Below, piece after piece: positions 47,250 through 59,144 of a DNA stretch of 64,000 nt (the stretch's first letter is position 1; every line of letters begins with the position of its first letter). Source of the DNA: Mauremys mutica (Eukaryota > Chordata > Testudines > Geoemydidae). The notes under the pieces are model-generated. The model was not told the DNA's origin and ran no database searches. It saw only the letters and a program-made list of their open reading frames with translations. The stretch lies in contig NC_059079.1 in assembly GCF_020497125.1 (NCBI RefSeq), forward strand, positions 50,293,114 to 50,357,113, read 5' to 3'. The position numbers were made by a program, and so were the translations under genes.

Positions 47250-48880
47250 TCCCTGAGCTAGCATTCATCCTTTGGAAATGTTTAATGAAGGTGTTTACTC
47301 TGTTTTCAGTACAATGGGATCACAATTACCACAGCCAACTGGAACAATCTAGAACTGGTGTGTTAATATAAGTGGAAGAGCAGAAGGAATATTCCTTGCA
47401 CTTGTGTTTTGTAACGACATACTCATGTTCCTTCCTCTATCCATTTTGACAGCACATTTCAATTATGTCAGTGTCTCACCTGTGAGAGCTATTTGTCATA
47501 CTATCTACAGCTGTCAAAACAGCCCATCATCCCTGTGTTACAAGCACATTTGAATTACAGTAGAGAAGGGCAGTCAGGGATTGATTTTGCTGCATAGGTA
47601 GTTTGTTAAAGAACTACAGATGTATTATGGATAACTTTGGAAACTTCCTATTAGGAAACAATTCTGTTCCTATGTGTACTGCAAGATATGTTGTTCTTCC
47701 TATTCTCCTTCCTATTAAGGTCGTTGGCTTGGAAAGAAGCTCTTGTTTTTAGAATCCTGTTTGTGACTTCATAATAATTACTATAACCCCAGTAATTATT
47801 AAGATAACACAGTTTTGCCGAGCAATGACCTAGACCTCAACAGTATCATTATGCTAGCTGTAGCACTTGGGAGTCACTGTTTTTGCAGAATATGGTAGGA
47901 TTATAAATGTAGGTGAGGAATCAGCCTCATCCAGGCAGGAAATAGTCCAGGGAGAGAAATCCCATTATGCAAACCAAATCATGGCATTTTCCCCAGGTCA
48001 TTCAGTCAGGAGTTCGGATTTATCCCCCACAGTAGAACAAACAGGGAGTTTGCTCCTCAGAACACACAGATAGTGCAAGATCAGCTGGAGGACAAGCCCA
48101 AATGTGTAGAAGGCAGTATGCTTTTGTACTGGCTATGGAGAAGATCAGCAGGTCTCCTCCCACATCTCAGAAGAAGAAGCAGTTCCATGGGTTAATGGGA
48201 AGGGGCAGGAATCTGTGGATTTCATGTCCCCACAGTACCTAGATCTGTTGATTGTTTTCTTTTTCTTTCTTTCTTTCTTTCTTTGCCTCTTTGGCCTGTG
48301 GACACTGCACAATATTGTAGTCGGGCTATATATACTCAGATAAAAGTATATATAATATGTTAGTATGAGCTGTACTCTTTATAAATTATATGCTTTTGTT
48401 AGTTTTTTTCCATGAGGCATTGGGATTTTTTAATGAACATTTTAGTGATGTCTCTGCACTGAATTCTGTCAGGATTGAAACAAGTTAGTCTTGAGTAAAA
48501 ATTTATCTTCAGACATTTTGTACTGTCATTGTAGCAAACCATTTTAACTGGGCATAGTAAATCTCCTTAAATGCTGGGCTAGCTAATACATTTTGCATAT
48601 TTGACATCTTTATCAGTAAGAAGCAGCATGCTTGAATGGACAGTTCCAGCCTGGCTCCATCTCTACTCTCATTCCAGCCAATATTCCCTCTCACACCGTA
48701 CATGCCCTCGTGTCCTCTATAGGATTAAATCATTTGGGAATATAATTATTATTAATAAACACTGTCTAAACTCCATTTTGCACCAAACACATCTCCTTAC
48801 ACTCCTTTGCCAAGGCTTCATATGTTCTCCTTCACTAATATTTCCACATTCATTTATGTAGGGGCTATTGTACAGGGCAT
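47250..48880. other. Unassigned non-coding DNA
   Basis: No gene recognised. A (CTTT)n tract lies near 48260-48285. Confidence 0.4.
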
Positions 48881-48884
48881 TGTT

Positions 48885-49080
48885 TTAAATTATTATTAAT
48901 ATTACCACAGCCCCTGGGAGCCCTAGTCATGGACCAGGACACCATTGTGCTAGATATTGTACAAAGACAGCACAAGAAGATTGTCCCTGCCCCAGAAAGT
49001 TTACAATCTGAGTATAAGACAAGTGACAACAGATGCCTGCAGAGAGACTGGGGAATACACGAAAACAATAATGGCCAGCC
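48885..49080 (-). mobile_element. L2-like LINE tail, minus strand
   Basis: The plus strand reads CCTGGGAGCCCTAGTCATGG, ACCAGGACACCATTGTGCTA, AGATTGTCCCTGCCCCAGAA and GTTTACAATCTGAGTATAAG, followed by ACAAGTGACAACAGATG. This is the exact reverse of the terminal segment of the L2-like LINE at 50-52 kb. Confidence 0.7.
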
Positions 49081-49785
49081 AGATAGGTGATACTAATCTG
49101 ATTTAGGCTGCAGTCCTGCAATCAGACACACAAGTACAGCTCCCTAGCACTTGTTCAAAGACTCATTACCATCTTCTTAACTTTTGGGGGCTCTGCCTAG
49201 ATACTGGTGATCAAATTGTGGTACTGACTGGGCTTCAAGCTAATCCATAATGTGATGCTTCATTCACTTCTTGGCACTTGCTGGGGAGATGCAGTGGTTC
49301 ACTGGTGAGGAGCAGATTATAGGACCAAATCCTTAGATTGTAAAATATTTTAAGCTAAGTCCTCTTCTCTTCATGCATGTTGTGAAAGTGCCATTTATAT
49401 TTACAGAATTTTACAAAAAATACTACAAAAGAAAATATTCCAACAGCTACAGTTGTATCCCCTATGATCTATGTTCCAACATCAGCCACAATACTGTAAG
49501 CCATTAACCAGAGAGAAAGGAATAAATATTCCTATGTATATGCAAACTGGCTGAGTTACCATCATTGTAGGAACCTTCCATTTTGCATTTTTTGACTTTA
49601 TTTTATTTAGCAAACCTAAGCTTGCATGGATGTAGGTCCTCCTCCCCCATATAATTTCCTTAGATTTTAGTAAATTTATTGATTTTTACATGATGACACA
49701 ACCTATATAGATAAATAAATAACAAATTATGATGAAAAAGCAACTAGCATTTTATAAAACATAGTCCTGGACTACTGCACCCCCT
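49081..49785. other. Unassigned non-coding DNA
   Basis: No gene or repeat recognised. Confidence 0.35.
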
Positions 49786-49786
49786 C

Positions 49787-49818
<32 letters not shown>

Positions 49819-49841
49819 TTCTTTCTTTCTTTCTTTCTTTG
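49787..49841. repeat. Compound (AACT)n(TTTC)n microsatellite
   Basis: About eight AACT units run directly into about five TTTC units. Confidence 0.95.
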
Positions 49842-50237
49842 TGTGTTGGGGGATATAGACACTCTTTCTCTAGGAGCTGGACTGAGATATGGTAGTGGAT
49901 TACCACCAGCTTCTTTCAGATTGCCTCCCTGAACAGCCATCAGATGCTAAAAGCATTTCATCATTGTCAAGCTGAGTTGGATTTAAACTGGCAACATGAA
50001 AGGGAAAGATTTTATAATCCACTACCAGTGTTCTGGGGCCTCCAGGCCTCTAACAAAGCATATCCAGGCTGTAGCTAAATCTTCCTCCCCCGCCCCCAAT
50101 AACATCTCTAAGATGTGGGCTTTTCTGTTCATCCATATAGCTAAAACTCCCATCTCAGCCCTCCCTATCTCACATCTTGACTGCTGCAACCCCTTCTTCT
50201 CTGGTTTTGGCAAATGTAGCCTTGTTCTGCTCATATC

Positions 50238-50899
50238 TAGGGTCCTACCAAATTCACGTCCATTTCGGTCAATTTCACATCATAGGAGTTTAAAAATCAT
50301 AAATTTCATGATTTCAGCTGTTTAAATCTGAAATTTCATGGTGTTGTAATTGTAGGGATCCTGACCCAAAAAGGACTTGTGGGGATCACAAGGTTATTGT
50401 TGAGGGGCGAGGGGGTTGCAGTACTGCTACCTTTACTCCTGGGCTGCTGCTGGTGGTGGTGGCACTGCCTTCAGGCCTGGGTAGCTGAAGAGCAGTGGCT
50501 GCTGGCTGCCCCGCTCAGAAGGCAGAGCCGCTGCCAGCAGCAGTGCAGAAGTAAGTGTGGCATGGTATGGTATTGCCACCCTTACTTTTGTGCTGCTGCT
50601 GGTGGAGCACTGACTTCAGAGCTGGGCACCTGGCCAACAGCCACTGCTCTCTGACCAATCAGCTCTGAAGGCAGCACAGAAGTAAGGGTGGCAATACCAC
50701 AACACTCCTAAAATAACCATGCAACTCTCCCTGCAACTCCCTTTTGGGTCAGGACCCCCAATTTGAGAAATGCTGGTCTCCCCCATTAAATCTGCATAGT
50801 ATAGGGTAAAAGCACAAAAAAGACCAGATTTCATGGGAGGAGACCAGATTTCATGGTCCATGACATGTTTTTCATGGCTGTGAATTTGTTAGGGCCCTA
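50238..50899. mobile_element. hAT-like element, 662 bp, with perfect 8-bp target duplication
   Basis: It begins TAGGGTCCTACCAAATTCA and ends TGAATTTGTTAGGGCCCTA, near-perfect inverted ends. CTCATATC lies on both sides (50230-50237 and 50900-50907). The interior contains inverted pairs such as TTGCCACCCTTACTT against AAGTAAGGGTGGCAA, so much of the element can fold on itself. The 91-codon and 81-codon frames have no transposase motif. It is non-autonomous. Confidence 0.85.
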
Positions 50900-50976
50900 C
50901 TCATATCTATTCAGACTGCTATTGCAAAGATCACTTTCCTAGCTTGTTGCTTTGACCATGTCACCCCTCTCATTAC

Positions 50977-51543
50977 CAGGGCCGCCCAGAGGATTCCGGG
51001 GGCCTGGGGTCTTCGGCAGTGTGGGACCCCCACTTCAGTGGGAATTTGGCGGCGGGAGGTCCTTTAGCTCCGGGACCCGCCGCCGAAGTGCCCCGAAGAC
51101 CCGCGGCGGGGACCCCCTGCCGCTGAATTGCTGTCGAAGCGGGACCCGCCGCCGAAGTGCAGCCAGGTCTTCGGTGGTAATTCGGCAGCGGGGAGCCCCC
51201 ACCGTGGGTCTTCGGGGCACTTTGGTGGCAGGTCCTGGAACGGAAGGGCCCCCCCGCCGGCGAATTACCGCCGAAGACCCGGCTGCACTTCGGCGGAGGG
51301 TCCCGCTTTGGCGGTAATTCACCGGCGGGGGGTCCTTCCGCCCCGGAGCGGAAGGACCCCCCGCCGGCGAAGACCGGGAGCGGAAGACGCTCCAGGGGCC
51401 CGGCCCCGCAAGAGTTTTCCGGGCCCCCCAGAGCGAGTGAAGGACCCCGCTCCAGGGGCCCTGAAAAACTCTCGTGGGGGCCCCTGCGGGGCTCAGGGCC
51501 TGGGGCAAATTGCCCCTCTTGCCCCCCCCCCCGAGCGGCCCTG
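50977..51543. mobile_element. GC-rich hAT-like element, 567 bp, with perfect 8-bp target duplication
   Basis: It begins CAGGGCCGCCCAGAGGATTC and ends CGAGCGGCCCTG, with CTCATTAC duplicated on both sides (50969-50976 and 51544-51551). The interior is a mosaic of GAATTGCCGCCGAAG-type words in both orientations. It is the longer sibling of 29506-29861. Frames of 121-191 codons on both strands are compositional artefacts. Confidence 0.85.
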
Positions 51544-52164
51544 CTCATTACATCTCTCCACTTGCTCCCTTTTCAGCATCACATCAAAAATAAGCAACTT
51601 GTCTTCACTTTGAAGGCTCCTCATGGCCTATCCCCACCCTCCCTATTGTCCCTCATTTATTGTCGAGATGTCGACTCCCATCTCTGATCAGCCCATGATG
51701 CCAGCCTCCTTTGCCCACTTGTTAAGTTTTCAAATAAGCACCTTCCTACTTTCCCCCATGCTGCCATTCATGCACTGGAGGAACTCCTCATAATTGTCCA
51801 CAAAACTGTTCTTCAAATCTCTCCTTAAACTCTTATACCTGTAAAAAAAAATTAAAATGGTTAGTGTTCTGAGACCACACCTTATCATGACAACCAATAT
51901 TTTCTCAGTTCACTCGTTGTCTCTTGATATATACTTAGATTGTAAAGATATTTGGGGAAGGGGCCACCTTTCCATTATGTTTTTGTACAACAACTAGCAC
52001 AATGGGTTCCTGGTCTATGACTAGGATTCTAAGGCACTGTCACAATGCAAGTAAATAATAATGAACACCTAAGATTAAAATCTGTTTGCCAGATATATAA
52101 TGGCCTATTGTGTCTTATTTTAATGATGATCATTAATTTTTCTTCTTTTTGTATGTATCCTGAA

Positions 52165-52790
52165 TTGTAAAGTGTTGTATCAGGCCAATGGCATATTGGG
52201 CTGCATTAGTAGGAGCATTGCCAGCAGATCGTGGGAAGTGATTATTTCTCTCTATTCGGCACTGGTGAGGCCACACCTGGAGTATTGCATTCAGTTTCCT
52301 TCCCCCCACTATAGAAGGGATGTGGACAAATTGGAGAGAATCCAGTGGAGGGCAACGAAAATGATTAGGGTGCTGGGGCACATGACTTACGAAGAGAGGC
52401 TGAGGGAACTGGGGTTATTTAGTCTGCAAAAGAGAAGAGTGAGGAGGGATTTGATAGCAGCCTTCAACTACCTGGGGGGGAGCGGTTTCCAAAGAGGATG
52501 GAGGTAGGCTCTTTCTCAGTGGTGGCAGATGACAGAACAAGAAGCAATGGTCTCAACTTGCAGTGGGGGAGATCTAGGTTGGATATTAGGAAACACTATT
52601 TCACGAGGAGGGTGGTGAAGCACTGGAATGGGTTACGTAGGGAAGTGGTGGGATCTCTAGCATTAGAGGTTTTTAAGGCCTGGCTTGAGAAATCCCTGGC
52701 TGGGATGATTTAGTTGGTGTTGGTCCTGCTTTGAGCAGGGAATTGGACTAGATGACCTCCTGAGGTCTCTTCCAACCCTAATATTCTATA
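52165..52790 (+). mobile_element. CR1 LINE, 3' portion
   Basis: The frame 52172-52507 encodes [20 protein letters not shown], then [20 protein letters not shown], then [21 protein letters not shown] second frame (to 52713) continues with RLDIRKHYFTRRVVKHWNGL, the CR1 C-terminus, after a frame break near 52500. The 3' end is GACTAGATGACCTCCTGAGG then TCTTCCAACCCTAATATTCTA. It belongs to a different CR1 subfamily from the copies at 23.8 and 36.8 kb. Confidence 0.9.
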
Positions 52791-52795
52791 TAAAG

Positions 52796-52984
52796 GTAAT
52801 AATTGGAGATATACCAATCTCCTAGAACTGAAAGGGACCTTGAAAGGTCATCAAGTCCAGCCCCCTGCCTTCACTAGCAGGACCAATTTTTGCCCCAGAT
52901 CCCTAAGTGGCCTCCTCAAGGATTGAACTCTTAACTCTGGGTTTAGCAGGCCAATGCTCAAACCACTGAGCTATCCCTCCCCCC
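52796..52984 (-). mobile_element. CryI-type tRNA-derived turtle SINE, minus strand
   Basis: On the minus strand the head is GGATAGCTCAGTGGTTTGAG then CATTGGCCTGCTAAACCCAG, with GAGTTCAATCCTTGAGGAGG. These are polymerase III A-box and B-box regions of a tRNA-Lys-like head. A body with CTGGGGCAAAA and CTGCTAGTGAAGGCAGG follows, then the tail GATGACCTTTCAAGGTCCCT, which resembles the CR1 3' end. This SINE family is characteristic of cryptodiran turtles and is the best taxonomic marker in the window. Confidence 0.9.
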
Positions 52985-52989
52985 ATATA

Positions 52990-53745
52990 TGTTGATTATT
53001 TATAACACTTTTTCTTCTCTAAAACCATCATTGAGTGCAATTAAATTGCTGAAAGTCGTGATCTCATTCCCAATCAATTGCAAATTTTGTGGTGGTATAA
53101 TTTAATTAACCAATTTGGATCTCATTTGAGCATATGCCTGATTTTTTTTTTTTAATTGTTCTGCTAAAAGAATCTTTTTAAGAAAAAATTGTGTAGTATA
53201 AAAAATGACTAAAAACAGGCATAGATTTTACAGCAGTAAAATAGCTAAAGAATGTTTATGTTGTTTGATACTTGCCTTAAAAAGAATCTCATAGTTGGAC
53301 TATGCAGAGAAATTAAGTATCTGATGTAGAATTTTTTTAATGTATTCAGAGCTTTTACAGGCATCTTTGCAGACCCCGCTTCATATAAAATCTCTAATGT
53401 GCATGTTATAAGAGGTACTCTAAATTTAGTGCCATGATTATATAGAAGCAAAATCAACCCTTAAGTCCTAAATGCTTTGACATTAGTGAAAGTGCTGCTT
53501 ATGAGTTTCACAATTAACCTCTGTACACTTTTCATTCATGGAAGCCAGAAGAAAAGCTGAATGCACCAAATTAACAAAACTTTGTTCCTTCAGTGGATAT
53601 TTGTTTTAAAACTTAGTTTTTCACATGAGCCTAAGGGAGCTAGGTACTGAACTCCTATTGAAATTCTATGGGATTTGAGTACCTAATTTACCCAGTCTCC
53701 TTTGCAAATCTCAACCTAAATGTCTCTTTACCATCTATGTATATA
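52990..53745. other. Unassigned AT-rich non-coding DNA
   Basis: No gene or repeat recognised. Confidence 0.35.
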
Positions 53746-53747
53746 TA

Positions 53748-53815
53748 CATTGGGCTCAATGTAATTCCATTAACTTCAGTGGAGTTATTTCTGATTTACA
53801 CCACCGCAGGTGAAA
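53748..53815. repeat. Ancient palindromic repeat fragment
   Basis: GGGCTCAATGTAATTCCATT AACTTCAGTGGAGTTATTTC, then TGATTTACACCACCGCAGGTG: the same old foldback group as 7806-7920. Confidence 0.5.
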
Positions 53816-53879
53816 GGGATACCAATGCCATTGTACTTAGATCAGATTATGTGTTTCTTTTTTAATGCTTTGGAAACAA

Positions 53880-54425
53880 TGATTTCTCGGTATAGCATCA
53901 GGGGGGCAGGAAGCACAATACAGGGAAAAGGCAAAAGAAAATTGCTTGATTTTTGTGTGCAGGTAGAGAACATTTAATATCATCATTGTGAACAGTAGAG
54001 CATGCCTCTATTGTGGTAAAAAAGTTAAGTGCAAAAAATGGCAGCCATACATTTCCCAAAAGAGCAAAGTACTAAAAAGTGAACATACGCACAAGGAATT
54101 TGCAGAAGATGATTTGTTAACCACCACATTATCATTCAATCCATCCTACAAAAGCTATAGCAGAGGGGGATTATGTTATTCCAGAATGTCAAAACAGAGT
54201 GTGAGGGCCAATTTCTGTAAGAGTTACTCCCATGGAAATCTGATGTCAATAGAGGCACTCCATTTTCAAATGTGAAATTCTAGACAGTGTAAACCCACAT
54301 CAATAAAAATTGTATCACAGTAAGATAAGCATAAACAATACTTCTGGGAATATAGATCTTCCTTGCCAAGTGTTAGTCATAAAAAAGGATGTTACACAGT
54401 ATAAGTAATTTGCAAACAATGTAGA
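53880..54425. other. Unassigned non-coding DNA
   Basis: The 95-codon plus-strand frame at 53988-54275 has CLYCGKKVKC near its start but no recognisable domain, no upstream signal and no related copy. I do not call it a gene. Confidence 0.35.
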
Positions 54426-54427
54426 AT

Positions 54428-54515
54428 ATGGGCTAGATCCGAAGCTGGTATAAATCAACATAGCTACATTAAAATCACTAAAGCTAAGCTGATTAACTAC
54501 AGCTGAGGATTTGTC
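54428..54515. repeat. Ancient palindromic repeat (hairpin)
   Basis: GGGCTAGATCCGAAGCTGGT, then ATAAATCAACATAGCTACAT, is followed by the imperfect complement AAGCTGATTAACTACAGCTG AGGATTTGTCCC. Confidence 0.55.
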
Positions 54516-54619
54516 CCTGTATATTTTAATCACACAAATCTATACACTATACCAAACATAGTATTTAGATATTGTCATGTATCCATCCATTGTTATAAGA
54601 AATGGAACGAGCCTCGAGA

Positions 54620-54850
54620 GGGAGAATAGTGTTATGGATAAGGCATTGGTTTGGGACTCAGGAGATCTGTCTTCAGTTCAATTCGTATATAACCTGGGAC
54701 AAGACAGTCAAATTCATTCTCTTGACCATTGTCTATTTGGGGTGCAAACTCTTCTGGACAGGGCCTGTTTCTTACTATGTGTCCATACAGAACCTAGCAC
54801 AATGGGGCTCCCCACTATCAGTGGGGTACTAAGTTAATACAAATAATGAG
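54620..54850 (+). mobile_element. MIR head followed by an L2-like tail
   Basis: GTGTTATGGATAAGGCATTG, GGGACTCAGGAGATCTGTC and ACCTGGGACAAGACAGTCA are MIR-like. They are followed by GCAAACTCTTCTGGACAGGG, GTCCATACAGAACCTAGCAC and AATACAAATAATGA, an L2-like end. Both open frames here arise from these repeats. Confidence 0.55.
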
Positions 54851-57231
54851 AGATGGGAGAATGTATATAACCAAACACTGTCCCCAGTGCCTTACAGGAA
54901 TATTACAGATAAATTTTACCAGACTGTGCTTCCTCTATGATTTATATGGAAGTGCCTGTCATCATCATCTCCTATGCAGATTTATGTTTTATTTCCTCCA
55001 ACAGCGTTATTCTGGTCCTTCCTTCCAAATTTGTGTATTCTTTCCCTTGTATCGATTCCTAAGCCAGGGTTGTTCTTTGATGTGGGCCCATTTTCAAGAG
55101 ATTTCCCAGTCTCTGCTGGAAACTTACATGCTTTTATGTAATAGGTCTGAATCCAGAAAGGAGAAGAATTAGATTTCTACTATACAGAATCTCATGTTTC
55201 TTTTGTTCTAACAGATCCTGTAAGTCAGATCCATGAATTTGTATCCATGCAGTGCCCCACAGATTTAAATTAGACTTTGCACAGGCATAAGGTCTGTCCA
55301 GGCACACCCAACTGCAGATGTTGCGCCTTAGTAATCTGTTGGTTCTGAGCTTTATCTAAAGTGACTATAAAGTTACTATATTTTTCTTGCTTTATAGTAT
55401 TTCTCCTTTTTGGTATTGGAAATTATTTTTCTATAGATAAACTTTAAAATGGAGGAGTCTAGCACTAGTGCCAGGGATTCAGCTATACCTGCAGAAATGT
55501 GCTCATTCCCCATCTGCTGGGAACCCAAGTACACGGATATTCAATGTATTGTACAAATGTGGGAAATGATTCAAAAGACTGTTGTATTAGGTTAAGAAAG
55601 AAATTCATAACTTTTCATTGCTTTTGAAGTTTAAGAACTTACACATCTTTAAAACAAAAACATTTAAAATAGGCAAGATTAAAAAACATGGGCTCTGCAG
55701 ATAGTTCCTAACTGAATCTCAGCGATATAGACAGTTTTTGCTTCATGAGTGTTTGCCTTGCAAAAAGTGTTTTTTTTTTCATTTTTCATACATATGATCA
55801 ATACTGATATTTCACAATATCAGTTTAAAACAACTTTCATATTTGTGATTGGGCAGTATAGAAACCTGGATAATAGAACCCCTCTTCTAGCAGATGACAG
55901 TGGGAAAAAATATTTTTGTAATGTCAAGACTTCACAGAAAAGTTGGATGTGGCTGAGCAATTCTGGTGCAGTGTTGGAACCTCTACCTCAGAAATTAAGA
56001 TGAACAACCTTTGTATCATGGTGGTTATGTACCACATCTTGAAATCAATATTACACTTCAGACAGTGCAGAATGAATGCATAGACCAGAATCATAACCAA
56101 GGCTGACTTGGCTGTTTCAGAATGGATTGGATGGACATCATCTTGATTATCAGTCCAAACCGCCATTACCTTATCTTACAGAACTTCACCCCATATAGCT
56201 ATTGTCACTAAAATTGGAAAGAATTCCTATTATTTTATCCATATCTGGGCACAGCCAGCCCCAGCTAAACAACTACCCTGCCAAAATCCAGCTCCAAGGT
56301 AAGAATGACTACTCAGAATACCAGCTGGAAACGCCAGCTAATTTTCAGAGAAACTCTTTGGAAACATCCAGGATATTCATCATTTCAGATAGAATTCTGA
56401 TGCGGAGGATAGGAAAACCCAACTGTTGCAAAATATAGTTGTTTTTAGAGCTGGTTGAATTGTTTATTTGAAATGTAGTCCTTTTTCCTCAGTGAGTTAT
56501 TTGCAAACTGACATTGAATTTTACAAGTTAGTTCACCATTCATCATTAACTAAATAGTTTAGGGTGAGGCAAACACATTTCAATCCATATGCTGTCTGCA
56601 AATGCTTGCTTTAGCTCTTTGTAATTCATAGTGTGCAATTGGTAACCTAGGTTGAATTGTATTGTTTCTACTCTCTAACTGGTGACAAACTTTTTTCAAC
56701 AGAGAATAACAAATAATAAATAATGAATGCTCTTATTTATCTATAAGCACCCTTGTGAGCACATGGATACAGCTAAATCACCAAACAGCATGTCAACAAA
56801 AATCCATTCTTGCCAATATTCACAAATAAATAGTGAATAATAAAAGGCAGAAGCAGGTCAAATCAAAGCTTCGGAATCTGAATTAGTGTTCACGAACACT
56901 GTTTTGTAGGATACAACAAACCAGGCACAGACTTTTCCCTAGGACTATAAAGACAAACGACCAACAAGAAAAGGAGTGCCTGCATTTGTCTAAGGGAAGA
57001 CTTTTCGCTCAACTCTATCACAGACAGTAAATCCCTCTCATACAGGAATGGAAGGAACTGTCTTTCTTCCCCCAAAATAAAGGGAATCCTCCAAAGCTTA
57101 GGCAAAATGGCTTTAGGGAAGATTTATGCAGCACAAAGCTGCCTACTCCACCCCTGATCTATTCGATTATGGAGGAGCTCTAGCTTCCTCATAGTTAAGG
57201 TTGGGACAAGCATCTATTTCAGCCTATGAGA
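54851..57231. other. Unassigned non-coding DNA
   Basis: No gene or repeat recognised. The 108-codon frame at 54846-55172 has no motif. Confidence 0.4.
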
Positions 57232-57525
57232 GGTTCACCCAGGGCCAGCCCACAACATTTTGGCACCTGAGGTGGGGAGCTCAAATGATGCCCACATGCC
57301 CCCTCACTTGGGCCAAAACTTTGAAAGATCTCATTTCTGCCTTCTTCCTGTTCTACTCCTCTCATGGTACTGCTCTGCTACCTACCCCAATACAGGAGAA
57401 CTAACAACTTAAAATGCCTTGTTCAAAAATTTGATGTAACACTTAACTTTCAAATGCCTGAACAGCAGATGTAACTTTTCTTGCCTGCATGGTAAACAAT
57501 GGCATTTTTTTATCTGTTTGAATAA

Positions 57526-58255
57526 TCAAAGTGGTGCTTTCTGTGCCTTCTTGGTTGCAAAGATTTGAACTGCTTCCTGAAGGTCCACAGTCTGGGCCAG
57601 CTCATGCTTTGTTGAGATGGTTGTAAGGCCAACCAGCCTCTCCTGTGTCATTGTGGAGTGTAGAAGTGTTTTTATTAACTTCAGCTTGGTGAAGCTGTGT
57701 TCTCCACTGGCAACTGTTACAGGAAGTGTTAGAAATATGCACAGAGCAACAAAAGCATTTGGAAAGAGGATGGTCATCTTATTTATGCACATATATTCCA
57801 GAACAGCCTTTGGAGTTGATCCTACTGAAATGTATCTTGAAAGGGCTTTCAGTTCATCACCTAAATCACTCGCATCGATATTGCGCATGTCATCATGTGT
57901 CAACATCATGTGTCTAGTGCCCTTCATTGCAGGTGTAGGTCTTCTTCAGGTATAGTGAGGAGTTTTGGAATATCATACAACATCCCAAATATACTGCTGT
58001 GTTCCTTGAGCTGCATGAAACATCCTTCAACTGATTGTATTGCACAATCTAGCACCTGGTTAAAGAATTCAACTTTGAATTGTTGTTTGGAGTCTCTTAT
58101 GGGATTATCTTGTGCCTTGTAATCAAAATGTCTTCTTCTTCGGTGACTCTTGTATTCTTGAATGGGTGGGAAAATAGCTTCACTGTGAAGTTCCTCTGCC
58201 AACTTCTGTGCACTCTTCAGAATGTTTTGAAATCCCTCATTTGACCAGTAAGACT
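57526..58255 (-). pseudogene. hAT transposase, C-terminal part with dimerisation domain
   Basis: Two overlapping minus-strand frames make up this part. The upstream one, from about 58255 to 57924, has SNEGFQNILKSAQKLAEELH and IFPPIQEYKSHRRRRHFDYK. The downstream one, to the stop at 57526, has LTLPVTVASGEHSFTKLKLI KTLLHSTMTQERLVGLTTIS, the hAT C-terminal dimerisation signature. A frame shift near 57924-57927 joins them. The first ~20 codons of the longer open frame (to 58313) come from the inserted LTR. Without this domain hAT transposases do not assemble. Confidence 0.85.
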
Positions 58256-58264
58256 GTAGGTATA

Positions 58265-58637
58265 TGTAGCAGTGCCCAGTCTCAGCCCCTCCACAAATGC
58301 AGTCAGAGACCAACTGAAGTACAGCACCTGTGTCCCTTTATTTGTGTACGTTCCCACCACCTATTATTTACAGATATCTACAGATACCAACACTCTGGGA
58401 GACTAATAACTTCCCAGCCAGCAGGGATCTAGAGCCCACACTCCTCCCTTTCCTGCCTCCCCCTGCTTCCTGTCTCTTAGCCAGCTTAATAGGGCAGGCT
58501 GGCTACCCAGGCCTGCAAGTGGATCCACTCTGGTAATTAGGGCATGGCCCCTCAGCCAGCCCAACTAATACCCTTCTTCCTCTGGAATAGGGCTAACAAG
58601 GGCCTGGCTTGTTTCTCCTAGCCAGCACCCTGTTACA
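58265..58637 (-). mobile_element. Probable solo LTR inside the hAT transposase
   Basis: The 373-bp block interrupts the transposase reading frame between the codons for ...AKSY and LQSY.... On the minus strand it starts TGTAACAGGG and ends CACTGCTACA, the usual TG...CA termini. The flanks GTATA (58260-58264) and GTATG (58638-58642) agree at 4 of 5 positions. A CAAATAAAG polyadenylation-type signal (plus 58336-58344) lies inside. There is no reading frame. It is best explained as a solo LTR left by recombination. Confidence 0.65.
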
Positions 58638-59144
58638 GTATGACTTTGCTTTGTCCAGTTGTTCCATTGCTCCAGATATATCAAGGTCAACACCTTGGAG
58701 TCTCTTGCTTACAACATTTATTTCAAACAGTATGTCATATCACAACACTAAGCCATACAGAAATTTGAAGTTACGGATGTTTCTGGGGATTCTATTTCCC
58801 TCTGCCACTGTTCTCCCATGAACAGTTCCTATCATAGCATTATCCTCCATAATGGCAACTATGGCATCATCTATCTTCCCAATATGGTGTTTGATAGGCT
58901 TTATCGCCTCCACTCAACTTTCCCATCATGTGGCACTCAGTGGTTTCAGTGTCAGAGAGGATGTTCTCAGATGTTGCTTCAAAATTTGCCATCCATGAGT
59001 TGATGCAGAGAAAAATACATAGATGCTTTGAATTACATTAAAAAATTCAGCAGCAGCCTCACTAGAAGCTGATGCTGCATCACTGACCACCAAGTTCAAT
59101 TAATGAGAATTGCATGGGAGAAAAAAAGCTCGAGGGTTTAACTC

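Larger units (their letters stand above)
50040..52075 (+). mobile_element. L2-like LINE 3' half carrying two nested DNA transposons
   Basis: LINE sequence is present in three blocks: about 50040-50229, 50908-50968 and 51552-52075. The first encodes SHLDCCNPFFSGF, the conserved 'LDYCNSLLSGL' region of LINE reverse transcriptases. The last encodes the C-terminal end and the untranslated tail (GTTTTTGTACAACAACTAGC, GGTTCCTGGTCTATGACTAG, TAAATAATAATGAAC). The two gaps are filled by elements with perfect 8-bp duplications. Frame breaks show the copy is dead. The 5' limit is uncertain. Confidence 0.75.

Noticed and set aside
50952..51613. Frames of 121-191 codons on both strands
   Set aside because: Same GC-rich element family as 29506-29861. 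The frames start or end outside the transposon boundaries.
52938..52984. A true tRNA-Lys gene
   Set aside because: The A-box and B-box-like words are part of a SINE head continuing into a SINE body and CR1-like tail. The anticodon arm and acceptor stem are not intact.
53988..54275. 95-codon frame with CLYCGKKVKC
   Set aside because: Two Cys pairs alone do not make a zinc finger. There is no His partner spacing, no related copy and no supporting signals.
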